64,000 bases of DNA from Carnegiea gigantea (lineage: Eukaryota > Streptophyta > Magnoliopsida > Caryophyllales > Cactaceae): the NCBI GenBank assembly GCA_029747015.1, contig JAKOGI010000368.1, forward strand, positions 169,501 through 233,500. The letters run 5' to 3'. This document shows, one piece after another, positions 1 through 11,172 of the stretch. The position numbers and the translations under genes were made by a program. The notes under the pieces are model-generated. The model saw only the letters and a list, made by a program, of their open reading frames with translations, was not told the origin of the DNA and ran no database searches. The stretch's first letter is position 1, and every line of letters starts with the position of its first letter.

Positions 1-793
1 TCTTAGAAAGTCAAATCTAATAATGGGTATGAAACTGATCCTAGCTCAATTTTTTCTGTTAATTTTTCATTAGGAAGACGCATTTATTGAACCATATCAA
101 TTAACTAAAAGCCAATAAAAAATGATTATTAACTAAACTGAAATCAAAGCAACTTTGATCAACCGACGCCCAACATAACCTAAAGTTAATCAGATTGGAA
201 GTTGAACCTAAATTGAACAATTCGTTTGTAAAATTTAATATCTAAAGAAAATATGTAGAAATTGAGAAATAATCCATGTTTTGAGAAGTTGCACGAATGA
301 AACCTCAAGTATCATTTGGCAACATCACGGCCGCCACAATAACAATCAGCAATGTTTTACGAAGAAAAGCAATTTGTTTCTTGCTACAAAATATAATATA
401 TTTAATTGAAGTTACAAAGGTAGGCAATTAGAACTCTCTGTTTAAAAAGTTCAAAAAAATCATGTCATAATGATATTATATTAGTCTTTATTTTCACTTG
501 TGGAGCTCATAATGCAAATTAAAATCATTCTTAACTAGTGCTAAAGACCCATGCGATGCATGGAAGATTTTGTAAATTTTTAACTGTATTAATTATTTGT
601 AATCTGATAGTAATAATATCACAAGAAGAATATGACTTTGTGTCTTTATAATATTTCATATTAGCAGCCAAATTTTCATAAAAATTGGAAATCAATATAC
701 ATAATAAATTATCCATAATTGGTGCATTTATTTTATTATAATAAAATACATTATTTTTGGTAATATTGGAACTAGCATTACTAATATAATTTA
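1..793. other. AT-rich intergenic DNA, no gene seen
   Basis: No reading frame resembling a known protein is visible on either strand. The stretch is AT-rich with scattered short homopolymers. It lies beyond the proposed end of the minus-strand Athila-like LTR that starts further right, so it is probably the original host flank. Confidence 0.5.
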
Positions 794-2554
794 TGTGGAT
801 TTTATATTTAATTTTGAAACCCTTTTTACTTGTAAGTACACAAGCTTAATTATGGACTAGCTAGTATAAGGGTGTCGTTTCCATAAGAAACAATAGTGAT
901 TTTAAATTTAGCCTTTCCGATTATAAAGAATAGTTCAATTGAGGAGTTTGACTATTAATATGAATTAACGGAACAAAAGAAGAGTAAATGAGTCAAGAGA
1001 CTGAAGAGAAATCAAGTAGGAGAAAAATCTAGGATTTTGGATTTCATCATTGATGCAAATATTGATCTATTAATTCAAGTAGAGATTCAATTTGTCTCTT
1101 GTTCAATCTGAGTTACAAGCATTAGGCCATAAATTAAAAAGATAATTATAATTATCAAATGATATTATTTATCTTGTGGTTTATCATGAATCATTCTTTT
1201 TAGACATAACTCATCTAATTTCTAGTTTAAATTATTCAATTTTAACAATTATAATTTTAAAGCCCAATTGCATAACATCATATTAGCTTGCGAGGTCTAA
1301 TATTCACTTGAGATTGCAAATTAAACTATTGTAATCAACATGATTGAACAATAGTATTGAGATGCATAAATAGGTTAAGTTCAAGTATAAACTTAAATTA
1401 TGCAATAAAAGAGACATAAATAACCCCATAAGAAATTAACAAAACCAATATTATTGTCAAGGATCCATCTTCATCCTAGAAGAGTATTCTAGCCTTGTCA
1501 TAGTTAGCAAAAACACCATCGAAACGGTATATTTCACTTTCTATACCCAAACTTTAGTACTCAATTATACAAAATGATAAAATTAAGTGAAAACTCTCAA
1601 ATATGACTCGCAGATGAGATGAGAAGAGAAGAGAAAATATTATCTAATTTTCAAGCTTATTTTCTTCTAAACCCCTCAACCCAAATAATTTTGTCTTACG
1701 AAGACCCTCTCCACACAAAAAAAATAAAAGATGGAAGATGAGAATGAGAAGATGCTTTGGTGATTGAGTGGATGAATGGATGATTGAACGAATTTTTCAA
1801 CAACCTTGAGCCCTTTCGGTGCCCAAAAATTAATGAAAATTAATTCTTGGCTGTTGTATTGCATATGGAAAGGCTAGTTTTTAGCTAAAATTAATTTAAT
1901 TAATTAGCCTTGACTAGATCACTTGACTTATGTGGAAAATTGGAGCACTTTGAGAAAATGGAGCAGTTGGGTTTGACGCTGGTCGGTTCGGCTGCAGATG
2001 AGGCTGAGAAAGAGGGGCCCACATATTGATAATGAAAGAAAAGAGGGAGAAGAGGCTGGGGGATGGCTGAATGCTGATGGGCTGGCAAGATAACCCATTT
2101 CAGGTAAAGTAGGGAGAGAGAGAAAGCTAGGGTTGTGGGTCGCAGATTGGGCCGGGCAGAAGCTAGGCAGAAGCGCACAGGATGGGGCCCAAATGTAGAG
2201 AAGGGAGAAAGGGAGACGAGTGAGGCACTGGCCAGGCCCAGGTGGAGAGGAAGAGAAGAGGGAGAGGCAGTTTGAACTGATTTGGACCGCGGGGGAGCCC
2301 ATTTCGGGCTGGGCTGGCCCTTTTCTTTATTTTTTTTGTTTTTTGGTGTTTTGTTAGGCTGAACTATTGAGCATTGGACTGCAGTTATAATCTCTTAATG
2401 AAATTGTTCCAATTCTTGACTCTATTCCAAATTCAATGATTTTTTTTCATCTGAAATCACGTAAAATACCCATTATTTACTATAAAAATATATTTCAAAG
2501 ACTTAAAAGTAGATAAAATAAAAGACAAAATTACATATAAAATATGAATTATCA
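794..2554 (-). repeat. Probable 3' LTR of the minus-strand Athila-like Ty3/gypsy element
   Basis: Read on the minus strand, this begins TGATAATTCATATTTTATAT (plus 2554 downwards), directly after CTCGAGGACTAGCAAGAG, the kind of sequence that precedes the 3' LTR in this group. It has a GC-richer middle (about 1,950-2,310). Near the left end, on the minus strand, is a GTACTTACAAGTAAAAAGGG stretch, similar to LTR 3' ends of this group. The proposed end at 794 (minus ...CCACA) gives about 1.76 kb, a normal Athila length. No second LTR copy is present to fix the boundary, so the left edge is uncertain by tens of bases. The usual G-rich polypurine tract next to the start looks deleted. Confidence 0.5.
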
Positions 2555-3620
2555 ACTCTTGCTAGTCCTCGAGCGAAGAATAACCATAATGCATATATTC
2601 ATTTATCCCATCAAGTATAACAAGTTTAGGGAAGAAAATCAAATATCCAATTACATCAATTCACTACCAACCCACAACTCATTATCAAAGATTTCCAACT
2701 TTGACTAAATCAATAGGCCAAGATTCAAGTATATTAAGCATACAATGAAACCATGCAGCAAACCGTAAGCACAAAATTTCACCCCACATAACAAAAATCA
2801 TAAGAGCATCTTTAAAATCAAGTCTCTAATGCCAAATCAATTTATTATTCTCTTTTTCTTGATTTTTTTTTTTAAGACTTTGAATTTTTTTCAAAAGTTA
2901 CTTGATTCCATGTGCTCTCTTGGATGGATAAAGATATAAATAAAGATGACACTCAGAGAAGCACTCAGTACATATTCAGGCGATTAAGGATTTGGATAAA
3001 TATAGAACCTCAACATTGGTATTGGAATCAAAACTTGATTAATTCAGTTTATTTTCTTTATTGATTGAAAAGTTAATGGGGAACTCAATGCTTATCAGAT
3101 ACTCATCATGACATTGTAAAGGGGGTTACATCCCAAACTCAAAATCCGTTACATAGTGGCATTAGCACAGTAAAAATTTTGACCTTTGACTAGTCAAAGG
3201 TAGAAATAATCTCTAATGAGCATGTGTCACATGAATCAAATCCACATAATAAGAGTATAACATGCATAATCAAAACACTCATGCTCTTCCCAAAATCAAA
3301 TTCACCCGAAGACTTTAAAGTTTAAATTTTCCTCAAAATTTTGAATTTGTCTTCCCCCTACACATAAACCTTACATTGTCCACAATGTAGAAAATAATGA
3401 GAAAGAGGGAAATAGATAAAAGAGCAACACAATCTGACAGCATGAGGAAGTCATTTCCATATAAGCCCAACAATCAAACTCCCAAAGTACCTTCACAACC
3501 ATCACCAACCATAAAAGCCAAAAACCAAGTGAAGAATCATACTCTAAAACACAAACACACCTTGATCAAAAAGAAAAATAAAAACAAAAGACTCAAACTC
3601 ACCTAAAAAGATTGGGTTGC
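2555..3620 (-). other. Athila-like 3' untranslated/internal region
   Basis: This lies between the integrase end and the proposed 3' LTR of the minus-strand element. Athila elements often carry an env-like ORF here, but I see none: no long frame on the minus strand and no recognisable motif. The minus-strand sequence just right of 3620 reads GTTGGGAGGCAACCCAATC, a motif commonly found shortly downstream of pol in this group. The small plus-strand lysine-rich frame in this area is low-complexity and not credible. Confidence 0.45.
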
Positions 3621-5219
3621 CTCCCAACACGCGCTAAGTTTTATGTTTTCAGCCAGACAAGGTTCTATGCACTAATCGTAGTAAACTAGGTATAATAAAT
3701 TGATGGATTCAATCAAAATAGGCTCAACATCATGAGTTACAATAGGTTTCAAACATCGGCCATTAACCATGAGAACTCAACCATCTGGGGATCCAAAATT
3801 TGGATTGCTCCAAAGGGAAACACTTGTTGGACAACAAAGGGACCATCCCATCTAGATCTCTACTTGTCAGGAAGCAGCTTGAGCTTAGAGTTAAAAAGAC
3901 AAACCTTCTGATTAGGTTCAAAAGATTTACATGAAATCATTTTACTATGAAAAGTTTTGGTTTTGGCTTTATAAATCTTGGCATTCTCATAGGCTTCATT
4001 ATGCAATTCATCCAATTCATTCAATTGAAGCCTACAGTTAGAACCTGCTTGTTTCATGTCAAAATTAAAAGCCTTAATAGTCCAAAACTTACGATGTTCT
4101 AATTTAACTGGCAAGTTACATGCCTTACCAAAAAGAAGCCGATAAGGAGACATCCCAATGGGAGTCTTATAAGTAGTATGATAGGCCCAAAGAGTATCAT
4201 GCAATCTCAAAGACCAGTCTTTCCTATCAGGTCGAACTGTTTTCTCAAGTATAGACTTGATCTTATGATGACATACCTCAACTTGACCATTAGTCTGAGG
4301 GTGATAAAGGGTAAATACTTTATCAGTCACGAAATACTTTCTAAGCAAAGTCTCAAAAGATCGATGACAAAAGTGACTTCCTCCATCAGTAATAAGAGCT
4401 ATAGGGGTAACATATCGACAGAAAATACACTCTTTTACAAACTTGACCACAACAGTAGCCTGAGCTTCCTTCCATTTTGACACATAATCAACATCAACCA
4501 ATATATATATACAAAGCTAAAAGATAGTGGAAAGGGACCCATGAAATTAATGCCTACACACATCAAATATCTCAACAATTAGAATAGGGAAAAGAGGCAT
4601 CATATCACAATGGGATGGGGCACCCGTACGTTGACAATACTCACAAGTAAGATAGAATCAGTGAGCATCTCTAAACAGAGTGGCCAAAAGAACCCACTTT
4701 GTAGGACTTTAGCAGCTGTCCTACGACCTCGAAAGTGGCCACCACAAACATACGAGTGACAAAAGGTCAGAATACTATGAATTTCACTCTCAGGGATACA
4801 TCTACACACTACTTGGTCAGGACAATATTTAAAAAGATACGGATCTTCCCAATAGTAATGTCTTACCTGTGAGAAGAATCTATCTCTTTCTTGTTTGGAC
4901 CAGTGAGAAGGAATCTTCCTACTGGCAAGGTAGTTCACAATGTGAGCAAAACAGGGGAGAGGGGCATGTGACACAGCAAATAGTTGCTTATTAGGAAAAT
5001 GGTTAGAAAATTCAACTAAGTCATCAGTATACTCAGTAAAGATTCTAGACAATTAGTCAACAACTGAATTTTCAAAACCTTTCATATATTTTATCTCAGT
5101 ATCAAACTCTTGGAGTAACAAAATCTATCTAATGAGCCTTAGATTTGTGTCATTCTTAGCCAATAAGTGTTTTAATGCAGTATGATCAGTGAACATGATC
5201 ACTTTTGATCTAGAAAATA
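3620..5219 (-). pseudogene. Athila-like Ty3/gypsy pol fragment: RNase H tail and integrase
   Basis: Minus-strand remains of pol from an Athila-lineage LTR retrotransposon. Reading from 5219 down: an RNase H tail (TDHTALKHLLAKND, then [13 protein letters not shown]), a stop at the start of the LSRI motif, then the integrase zinc-binding region (HSYVCGGHFRGRRTAAKVL, about 4,690-4,770). The integrase core follows, with LITDGGSHF (second catalytic Asp) and HPQTNGQVE (catalytic Glu), then the C-terminal segment GPFVVQQVFPFGAI near 3,780-3,850. The first catalytic Asp lies at about 4,531-4,560, where the frame is broken and reads GINFMG, so Asp has become Asn. At least two frameshifts and several stops make it non-functional. 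It is cut at 5219 by the LTR of the Tat element. Confidence 0.85.
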
Positions 5220-5645
5220 TGGGAATTCCAAGTGGGCCCCATATATACGTCTATGGACTAGGCTAGGCCAATTACCTCTAGCTATTCTGGGGTCTAAAGA
5301 TCCCTACTCAGAGGCGCAATGAGGGAAACCACCCAGTGGCCCATTAGGAAAATATCCTAAGTGACATTAGTACTGGCTACAGGGACTATAAATACCCCCT
5401 ACCTACCTTAAAAAATGAGATCGCTTTTTTGCCACATTCCCTTATACATTATAAATTCTTTTTCTGCTTTGTCTTTTTTGGACACCCTGCTAACTTGATC
5501 GTCGGAGAGGCGTTCCCGGATCTCAACACAGGGTTGCCCTTTTTGCAGGTTCAATGTTCGAGGAAAGGATCATCAGGCGTCCCGCTTGTGCCATCACAGC
5601 TTTCGCCCCATGTCATCCTCAGAGAAACCAAAAAGTCCTAAAATA
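5220..5645 (+). repeat. 5' LTR of the Tat-type element
   Basis: It begins TGGGAATTCCAAG, matched by 25608 onwards, and ends near CCTAAAATA just before the primer-binding site. It contains a TATA box (TATAAATA, 5387-5394) in the position expected for the element's own promoter. Most differences from the 3' LTR are C/T or G/A, as expected from decay of methylated cytosines. Confidence 0.9.
5387..5394 (+). promoter_or_regulatory. TATA box of the Tat 5' LTR
   Basis: TATAAATA inside the LTR, conserved in the 3' LTR at 25783-25790 despite about 15% divergence elsewhere. It probably marks the U3/R promoter of the genomic transcript. Confidence 0.65.
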
Positions 5646-5649
5646 GATT

Positions 5650-5667
5650 TGGCGCCGTCTGTGGAGA
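5650..5667 (+). other. Primer-binding site of the Tat element
   Basis: TGGCGCCGTCTGTGGAGA lies about five bases after the 5' LTR end. This TGGCGCC-type primer site is the usual tRNA-complementary start of minus-strand DNA synthesis in Tat-group elements. Confidence 0.8.
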
Positions 5668-5682
5668 GTGCGTAGGTAAACA

Positions 5683-7217
5683 ATGGTAGTGAGTGATGCC
5701 ACATGGGCATGCTCTAGGAGAGACAAGGCCCCCATGACAGAAGTCCCGGTATCTTCTGAAGTACAAGACACCTAGAAAAGTTCCTTTTGTGCAAACCCTC
5801 GCTCGGTCGAACAATGCCCACCCGAGCGAGAAGCCTATGTCACGGTGGACTCACTGAAGAACCTCATGTCTACCATAACCGACACTGTACTCCAATAAGT
5901 AACCGAGTAGGTGAAGAAGGTTATGGAGGTTCTGAACTCCGCAAGGCCTCTACCTACCTTTGATTATGTACCTATCGCTTGATGTGAACCACCCCATAGG
6001 CATGCTTCCGCTAGGTCATAACATCAGAGTCATGAAGCGAGAGAGATGGTTGGCCCAGAGAAGGATGGATGATATTGGGAAGGCAATCGTGATCGATCTA
6101 CAGGAGTTGTCGCCCCATAAGTCCGCAAAGTGACCCCCAAAAGGCTGGCGAAATCCTCCACCGCCTCTACGGCATACGCAACTCATTTCTGGCACATCGC
6201 CTAGTTCGAGGAGCATGAGCAAACCTCAAACCTCCGAGGGGAAGTCTTAGGAAGTGACGCACCCCTGAGTGCCGCTCGGCGAGGGAACGTACTTGTAGTC
6301 CTTCCCCAGGAAGTATGTGCGGCCAGAGCTCCCGCCACCATGGTCAATCCTTGCGCAGCCCCCCAAGGGCCGACCTCCCTCGAAGAAGCCCATTGATAGT
6401 CGTAGGATGGCACATTGAGATTCCCATCAAAGTGTCCGAAACAGCCACCCGAATGAGGCCCATCCCTTTCTTCACTCCTTTCAGTGCAGAGATAATCAAT
6501 GCCCCCTACTATGGGAAGGCTAAGATGCCCACTGTCAACCAGTACAACGGAACCACGGACCCAAAAGAACACCTTGGGGTGTATAAGACTCATATATATG
6601 TCCAAGATGTTGACGACACCATGTACTGCCATTATTTTCCAACTATCCTAAAGGAGGTAACGCAGTCTTGGTTCAACGACCTAACTCCAGGAAGTATTTC
6701 CTGCTTTTAAGACTTGGTTAATAGATTTGTCAGCCAATTCATTACTAGCCGCAAGAAGAGGCGGACTAGCATCCACTTATCCAAAATTAAGTAGGGACTT
6801 AGGAATCCCTAGCGAAGTTTGTCAAGCATTTCCACAAGGAGGCGGTCCTGATCCCTGATTTGGAAAATGGATGGCTTCCTGAACGGCCTAAAGAGTGGTC
6901 GATTCAAGTTCTCTTTAGCCGGGCAGAAAGAAACCACCCTTGCTGAAGCTCTGAGAAAGGCCGCAAATTTCATCCAAGCAACAGAATCTGCATTGAAAGC
7001 ATGGGGGCCTCTAAGAAGGCCCAGACCTCAGCCTATACGAATACGGGATGCGGAGACAGGAGGCCATGGCTCAAAGTTAGGGACTCCTAGTTCACCGCGG
7101 ATTCGAGAAGCGCACTAATGGAAGTGAAGGAACATCCAATGTTGAAAAGACCGCAACCTATGACCATGGCATTGAAACCACATAATGTATGGAAGTATTG
7201 TGAGTTTCACAAATAGT
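5683..7217 (+). pseudogene. Tat gag (capsid/nucleocapsid) remnant
   Basis: The likely start is the ATG at 5683, shortly after the primer site. The N-terminal part reads in pieces (SLKNLMSTITDTVLQ, then ARPLPTFDYVP near 5,950). The capsid-like core runs from about 6,440 to 7,110: PFSAEIINAPYYGKAKMP, QYNGTTDPKEHL, SWFNDLTPGSI, VNRFVSQFITSRKKRRTS, then FLNGLKSGRFKFSL. This matches the order of the retrotransposon gag domain. A nucleocapsid remnant (KYCEFHK) sits at about 7,197-7,217. Several stops (for example at 6708) and frame changes break it. Confidence 0.8.
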
Positions 7218-7221
7218 AGGG

Positions 7222-7970
7222 CTACCTACCAGCCCCTGGTAAACAAAGTTTTTAAACCTCTCATTGGGCAAACCATGAGGTATATATGGACAACATAATA
7301 GTCAAAAGCATGCACGACGTTGAGCACGGCCAAGATTTGCGAAAGACGTTTGAGATCCTTTGAACATACAACATGAAGCTCAACCCGAAGAAGTGTGTGT
7401 TTGGAGTCCGGTCAGGAAAGTTCCTAGGCTTCATGATTAGCAATCGTGGGATGGAGGCTAACCCAGACAAAGTCAAGGTAGTATTAGACATGAAGCCCCT
7501 ACGGAACATCAAGGAAGTCCAGTGATTAACTGGCTGTATTGCGATCTAAGGCCGGTTCATATCCAGATCCACCGATAAATGTCAGCCTTTCTTCCACTTC
7601 CTTTAGAAGCGTGCAAATTTTGTTTGGGACAAAGAAGTAGATGATGTCTTCCAAGCGTTGAAGGCATACCTAGCTTACCTACGTAAAATAACCAACCTCT
7701 TCCTCGGAGAAACGCTCTTACTCTACTTGGCTGTCTCGGAGCAAGCCGTGAGCACGGTCCTGGTGGTAGAAAGGGCCAAAGAATAGATCCCAGTATATTA
7801 TGTAAGGCATGCCCTAGCTGGGGATGAAGTAAACCACACTCTAATTGAGAAGTTTGCTTACACATTGGTGATGGCTAGCCGAAAGTTGCGGCCTTACTTT
7901 GAAGTATATAAAGTGGCCATCCTCACTGAGCAGCCTTTGAAAAATTTTTGTCACGGTTGGATGCCTACGG
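7222..7970 (+). pseudogene. Tat reverse transcriptase and its RNase H, N-terminus deleted
   Basis: The reverse transcriptase begins abruptly at ATYQPLVNKVFKPLIGQ, right after the gag nucleocapsid remnant, so the protease and the fingers/palm N-terminal part of RT are missing. The catalytic motif reads VYMDN, where the family has two aspartates, so the active site is also damaged. Thumb and connection follow (MKLNPKKCVFGV, FLGFMISNRGMEANPDK). A degenerate RNase H comes next, about 7,600-7,960 (WDKEVDDVFQALKAYLA, EKFAYTLVMASRKLRPYF). Multiple stops interrupt it. Confidence 0.8.
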
Positions 7971-8600
7971 AAGGCTTTTAAAATGGGCGGTAGAGCTATC
8001 TCAGTATGACCTCAGCTTCGAAGTGGGACGAGCAATCAAGCCCAAGCCTCAGCGGATTTCTTGGTCGAAAACGCCAACATCACTCCCGACACAGCAACAC
8101 CTTCCCCCTCTTGGAACCTCTATGTGGACGGCTCCTCCACTAGAGATGGTAGTGGAGCTGGCCTAATCATCGAAACCTCCCAGGGAGAGGGGCGGGAGCA
8201 TGCCTTGAAATTCATGTTCAAGGCATCTAATAATGAGGCTGAGTATGAGGCCCTGACAGCAACAATAGATCTGTGTTATACAGCAAGAGCATACTTGGTT
8301 AGGGCGTTCTCAGACTCCCAACTCATTGTCAGTCAGCTCAATGGGGAGTATGAAATCAAGGATGACACCATGACGGCCTATGTCTGCCGGATACAGAGAC
8401 CACTCGGTTATTGAACCATTTCTCAATAATACATATACCATGGTTGGAAAATCAACAAGCATATGCTCTATCGAAGTTGGCTAGCTCTTCAAAAGATGGA
8501 AAGTCGAAACACATCCAATGGGAGACCTTGATGGAACGCAGCATTAAACCTCACAAAATCCTTTGGCTGGATAGGAGTTCCACTGGATGGACCTTATTTG
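7940..8600 (+). pseudogene. Tat second (archaeal-type) RNase H
   Basis: After LDAYGRLLKWAVELSQYDL and a frameshift comes WNLYVDGSSTRDGSGAGLII (about 8,115-8,175), then FKASNNEAEYEALTATIDL and FSDSQLIVSQLNGEYE. These carry the Asp (YVDGS), Glu (NEAEYEAL) and Asp (SDSQLI) of an RNase H1/archaeal-type fold. A second RNase H downstream of the RT-linked one is characteristic of the Tat/Ogre group. A stop at 8412-8414 separates it from HIPWLENQQAYALSKLASS, the usual tail. Confidence 0.85.
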
Positions 8601-8619
8601 CGCGTACTTGACGGACGGT

Positions 8620-9845
8620 ACATTGCCCTTAGACTCTAAAGAAGTAGATTGAGTGAAAAGACAGGCGAATTAGTTCATATTATATTACGAAATCTTATAC
8701 AAATAGTCCTATGCCCGCCCACTACTTCACTGCGTGACTCCAGAAATGGAGAAGAAGATCATTAAAGAATTGTATGAAGGAATATGCAGTTCTCATATTG
8801 GCGGGCGTGCCCTGGCAGTCACCGTTATACGGACTGGCTACTACTAGCCTTCTTTATATGTGGACGCTATGAATTTGGTCCGCAGCTACTACAAATGTCA
8901 AAAATTCGGCCCCATCCATCGAAGGCCTACCACCGCCCTGACGCCAATCATCAGTCCCCTATCGCTCGCCACTTGGGGAATAGACATACTGGGTCCCTTC
9001 CCCAAAGCCACAGGTCAACAAAAGTACTCATTTGTTGCGGTGGATTACTTCACAAGATGGGTAGAGGCTGAGGCTGTCGCTTTAATCACTGCAGTCGAGG
9101 TCCGCAAATTTATTTGGAAGAATATCGCCACCCGTTGTGGAGTTCCTCGGGCGATGATCTATAACAACGATCGGCAGTTCGATACGACTAAGCTAACCGA
9201 TTACCTCAGCATCTTGGATTGTCAGGCACGGTTCACCATGGTGGCTCATCCCCAGGTGAATGGATAAGCTGAAGCCACAAACAAAGTCATCCTCTATGGC
9301 TTGCAAAAGAAACTAGACAACGCTAAGGGCAAATGGGCTAATGAACTGCATGGCGTCTTGTGGTCAATCCGCACCACCGAAAAAACGGCCACGGGGGAAA
9401 CACCTTTTATGCTAGTGTATGGGTCTGAAGCCGTACTCCCCATGGAAGTAGCACTCGACACCCATCGTCTTTCCACCTTCCAAGAAGAACTCAACAACGA
9501 AGCCCTTCGGGAAGCCCTCGATTTACTACCCACTGTTCGGGGTGACGCCCTCCTAAGAGAGACACTCTATAAACTCCGTGTTGCACAGCTCCATGGTTAC
9601 ACGGTGAAAGTCCATCCCATTAGGGTCAGAGACCTAGTCCTTCGACAGACCGAAGCTGTTGTGCGGGCAAGCGAACGCATAAGTTCACGGCTAACTGGGA
9701 AGGACCCCACAAAGTAATGGAGTAAGTACGCCCAAGCATGTACCCATTAACAACTCTGAAGGAACCCTCATCCCCAAAAAACGTGGCATAGCAGCAATCT
9801 GTGCAAGTATTATCACTAGCAGTTTCTCCTTCTTAAGATTCACGT
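8620..9845 (+). pseudogene. Tat integrase
   Basis: The degraded zinc-binding region (about 8,640-8,930) is frame-broken. The catalytic core is readable: WGIDILGPFPKATGQ (first Asp, about 8,974), YFTRWVEAEA, then MIYNNDRQFD, where the second catalytic Asp has become Asn. MVAHPQVNG follows, then a stop and AEATNK with the Glu (about 9,240-9,290). The C-terminal part GKWANELHGVLWSIRTTEKT and TPFMLVYGSEAVLPMEV runs to a stop at 9717. The frame could once have continued (IPKKRGI) until the copia insertion at 9846. Confidence 0.85.
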
Positions 9846-11114
9846 TGTTGAAACAATCATGTGTAAGGTTTTGATGATAACAACCCAAATGTACCAGTCA
9901 ATATGCTATCATGCTATGCTTGAGTATTGTGCTAGAATTGTGTGTTGAGACAGGTTGCAAACACCCTAGAGAACAGTTCGAAGAAGCGTGGAATGTCAAA
10001 GTGAATATGTATGCATGACATCATGGAGGTTAAAGGATCACAAGAGTCTTAGGGTTAATTACTGGTTGTATTCATTTAGATTCTTGTTAATATGCCAATT
10101 AGAAGATTTTGACTTAACACTCACCTTGAAGGAATTTCTTGCGCTAACTTAGAACACTGCTCAGAACAGTTTGAGCAATCAAGTTTGCAGTGTTCTGAGG
10201 GCAACGTATAAAACTCCTGTCCCAAAGATTTTCAAGTGTTTTTCTACTGTCAAAATTCCTAACATATTTGGGATTAATTTTCTTATAATATTTTTTCTTA
10301 CAAAGAGTCCTTCACTGAATAATATTGTTTTCCTAAAAAGACACTCTCAAAAGATTTTATCTTAGCCTTTAAGATATGATTTTCAAAAAAGATAATGTTA
10401 AGAGATTCAATTCCATTTGGAATACTGATTATTTTTTAGAGTTATTGCTAAAATCCAAAACCTCCCATATACTTGCGGTACAAGTATTCCGTGGGTATAT
10501 AATCTCTTGCCTCTCAATGTTTTCATTCACGGTTTTTCAAGGAGCAAAATCGAGTTTTCTGTGAGAAAATTTTCTTATTGAAAAACCTTCAAGAAGTGTG
10601 CTAAATTGCATCATCTATATTGGCATAATAGGGATTGTATTGTACCTTACCTTCAACTTATTTAGAAGCATTTAAAGTAAGGTGTTTTTCTATTCTCCTC
10701 TGTCATCAGTGAGATTAGAGTGTGTTCAAGTTTTGGGAGACTTTGGACATGATGTGTGGCTAGTTCTCAAGTGGAGGCTAGTTACATGTTTGTAACGAGG
10801 GTCTCGGAGGAGACTAAGTTACGTGTGTGACGTAGTCACATATGAGTTACATGTGTAACGAATTCAGCCCGTGTTAGTAAAAGTGTTGCTAAAATCCTAC
10901 TAAGGTAGGTCGTGGTTTTTACACCTCAATTCGGCAAGAGGTACTTTTCCACATAAAATTATTGTGTCTACTTTCATATTTCCACATTCAGTTTTATTTT
11001 ACCTCACTCCAAACACCTCTCCAAATAGTTCTCATGAGTGTTCTAAAATAAATGAAAAAGTTGGAAGACACAATTCATCCCCCTCTTGTGTCCTTATGCG
11101 CTTATAATCTAACA
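9846..11114 (+). repeat. 5' LTR of the nested copia element
   Basis: It starts TGTTGAAACAATCATGTG and ends CTTATAATCTAACA, with TG...CA termini. It matches 18943-20210. A TATA-like GGGTATATAATC occurs at about 10,493-10,504 and is conserved in the 3' copy, probably the element promoter. Confidence 0.95.
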
Positions 11115-11116
11115 AG

Positions 11117-11129
11117 TGGTATCAGAGCC
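11117..11129 (+). other. Primer-binding site of the copia element
   Basis: TGGTATCAGAGCC begins two bases after the 5' LTR. It is complementary to the 3' end of initiator methionine tRNA, the standard primer for plant Ty1/copia elements. Confidence 0.92.
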
Positions 11130-11172
11130 AGGTTCTCATAATTAGGTTAACACCTTGAGAGATCCTGAAAGA

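Noticed and set aside
1900..2302. Two overlapping minus-strand ORFs of 92 and 124 codons, Ser/Pro/Leu-rich
   Set aside because: They lie in the GC-richer middle of the proposed LTR; composition explains the open frames and the residues match no family I know.
3397..3606. Plus-strand 69-codon lysine-rich ORF
   Set aside because: Low-complexity and opposite to the surrounding minus-strand Athila-like element; no motif.
4178..4480. Plus-strand 100-codon ORF
   Set aside because: Shadow of the minus-strand integrase core, which has the catalytic motifs.
9841..9845. Perfect target-site duplication of the copia element
   Set aside because: CACGT on the left and CACCC on the right match at only three of five positions, so I report it as degraded at best.
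11117..11129. Possible tRNA-Met similarity at 11,117 and 51,731
   Set aside because: Only the short 3'-end complement is present at each place; these are reverse-transcription primer-binding sites, not tRNA genes.
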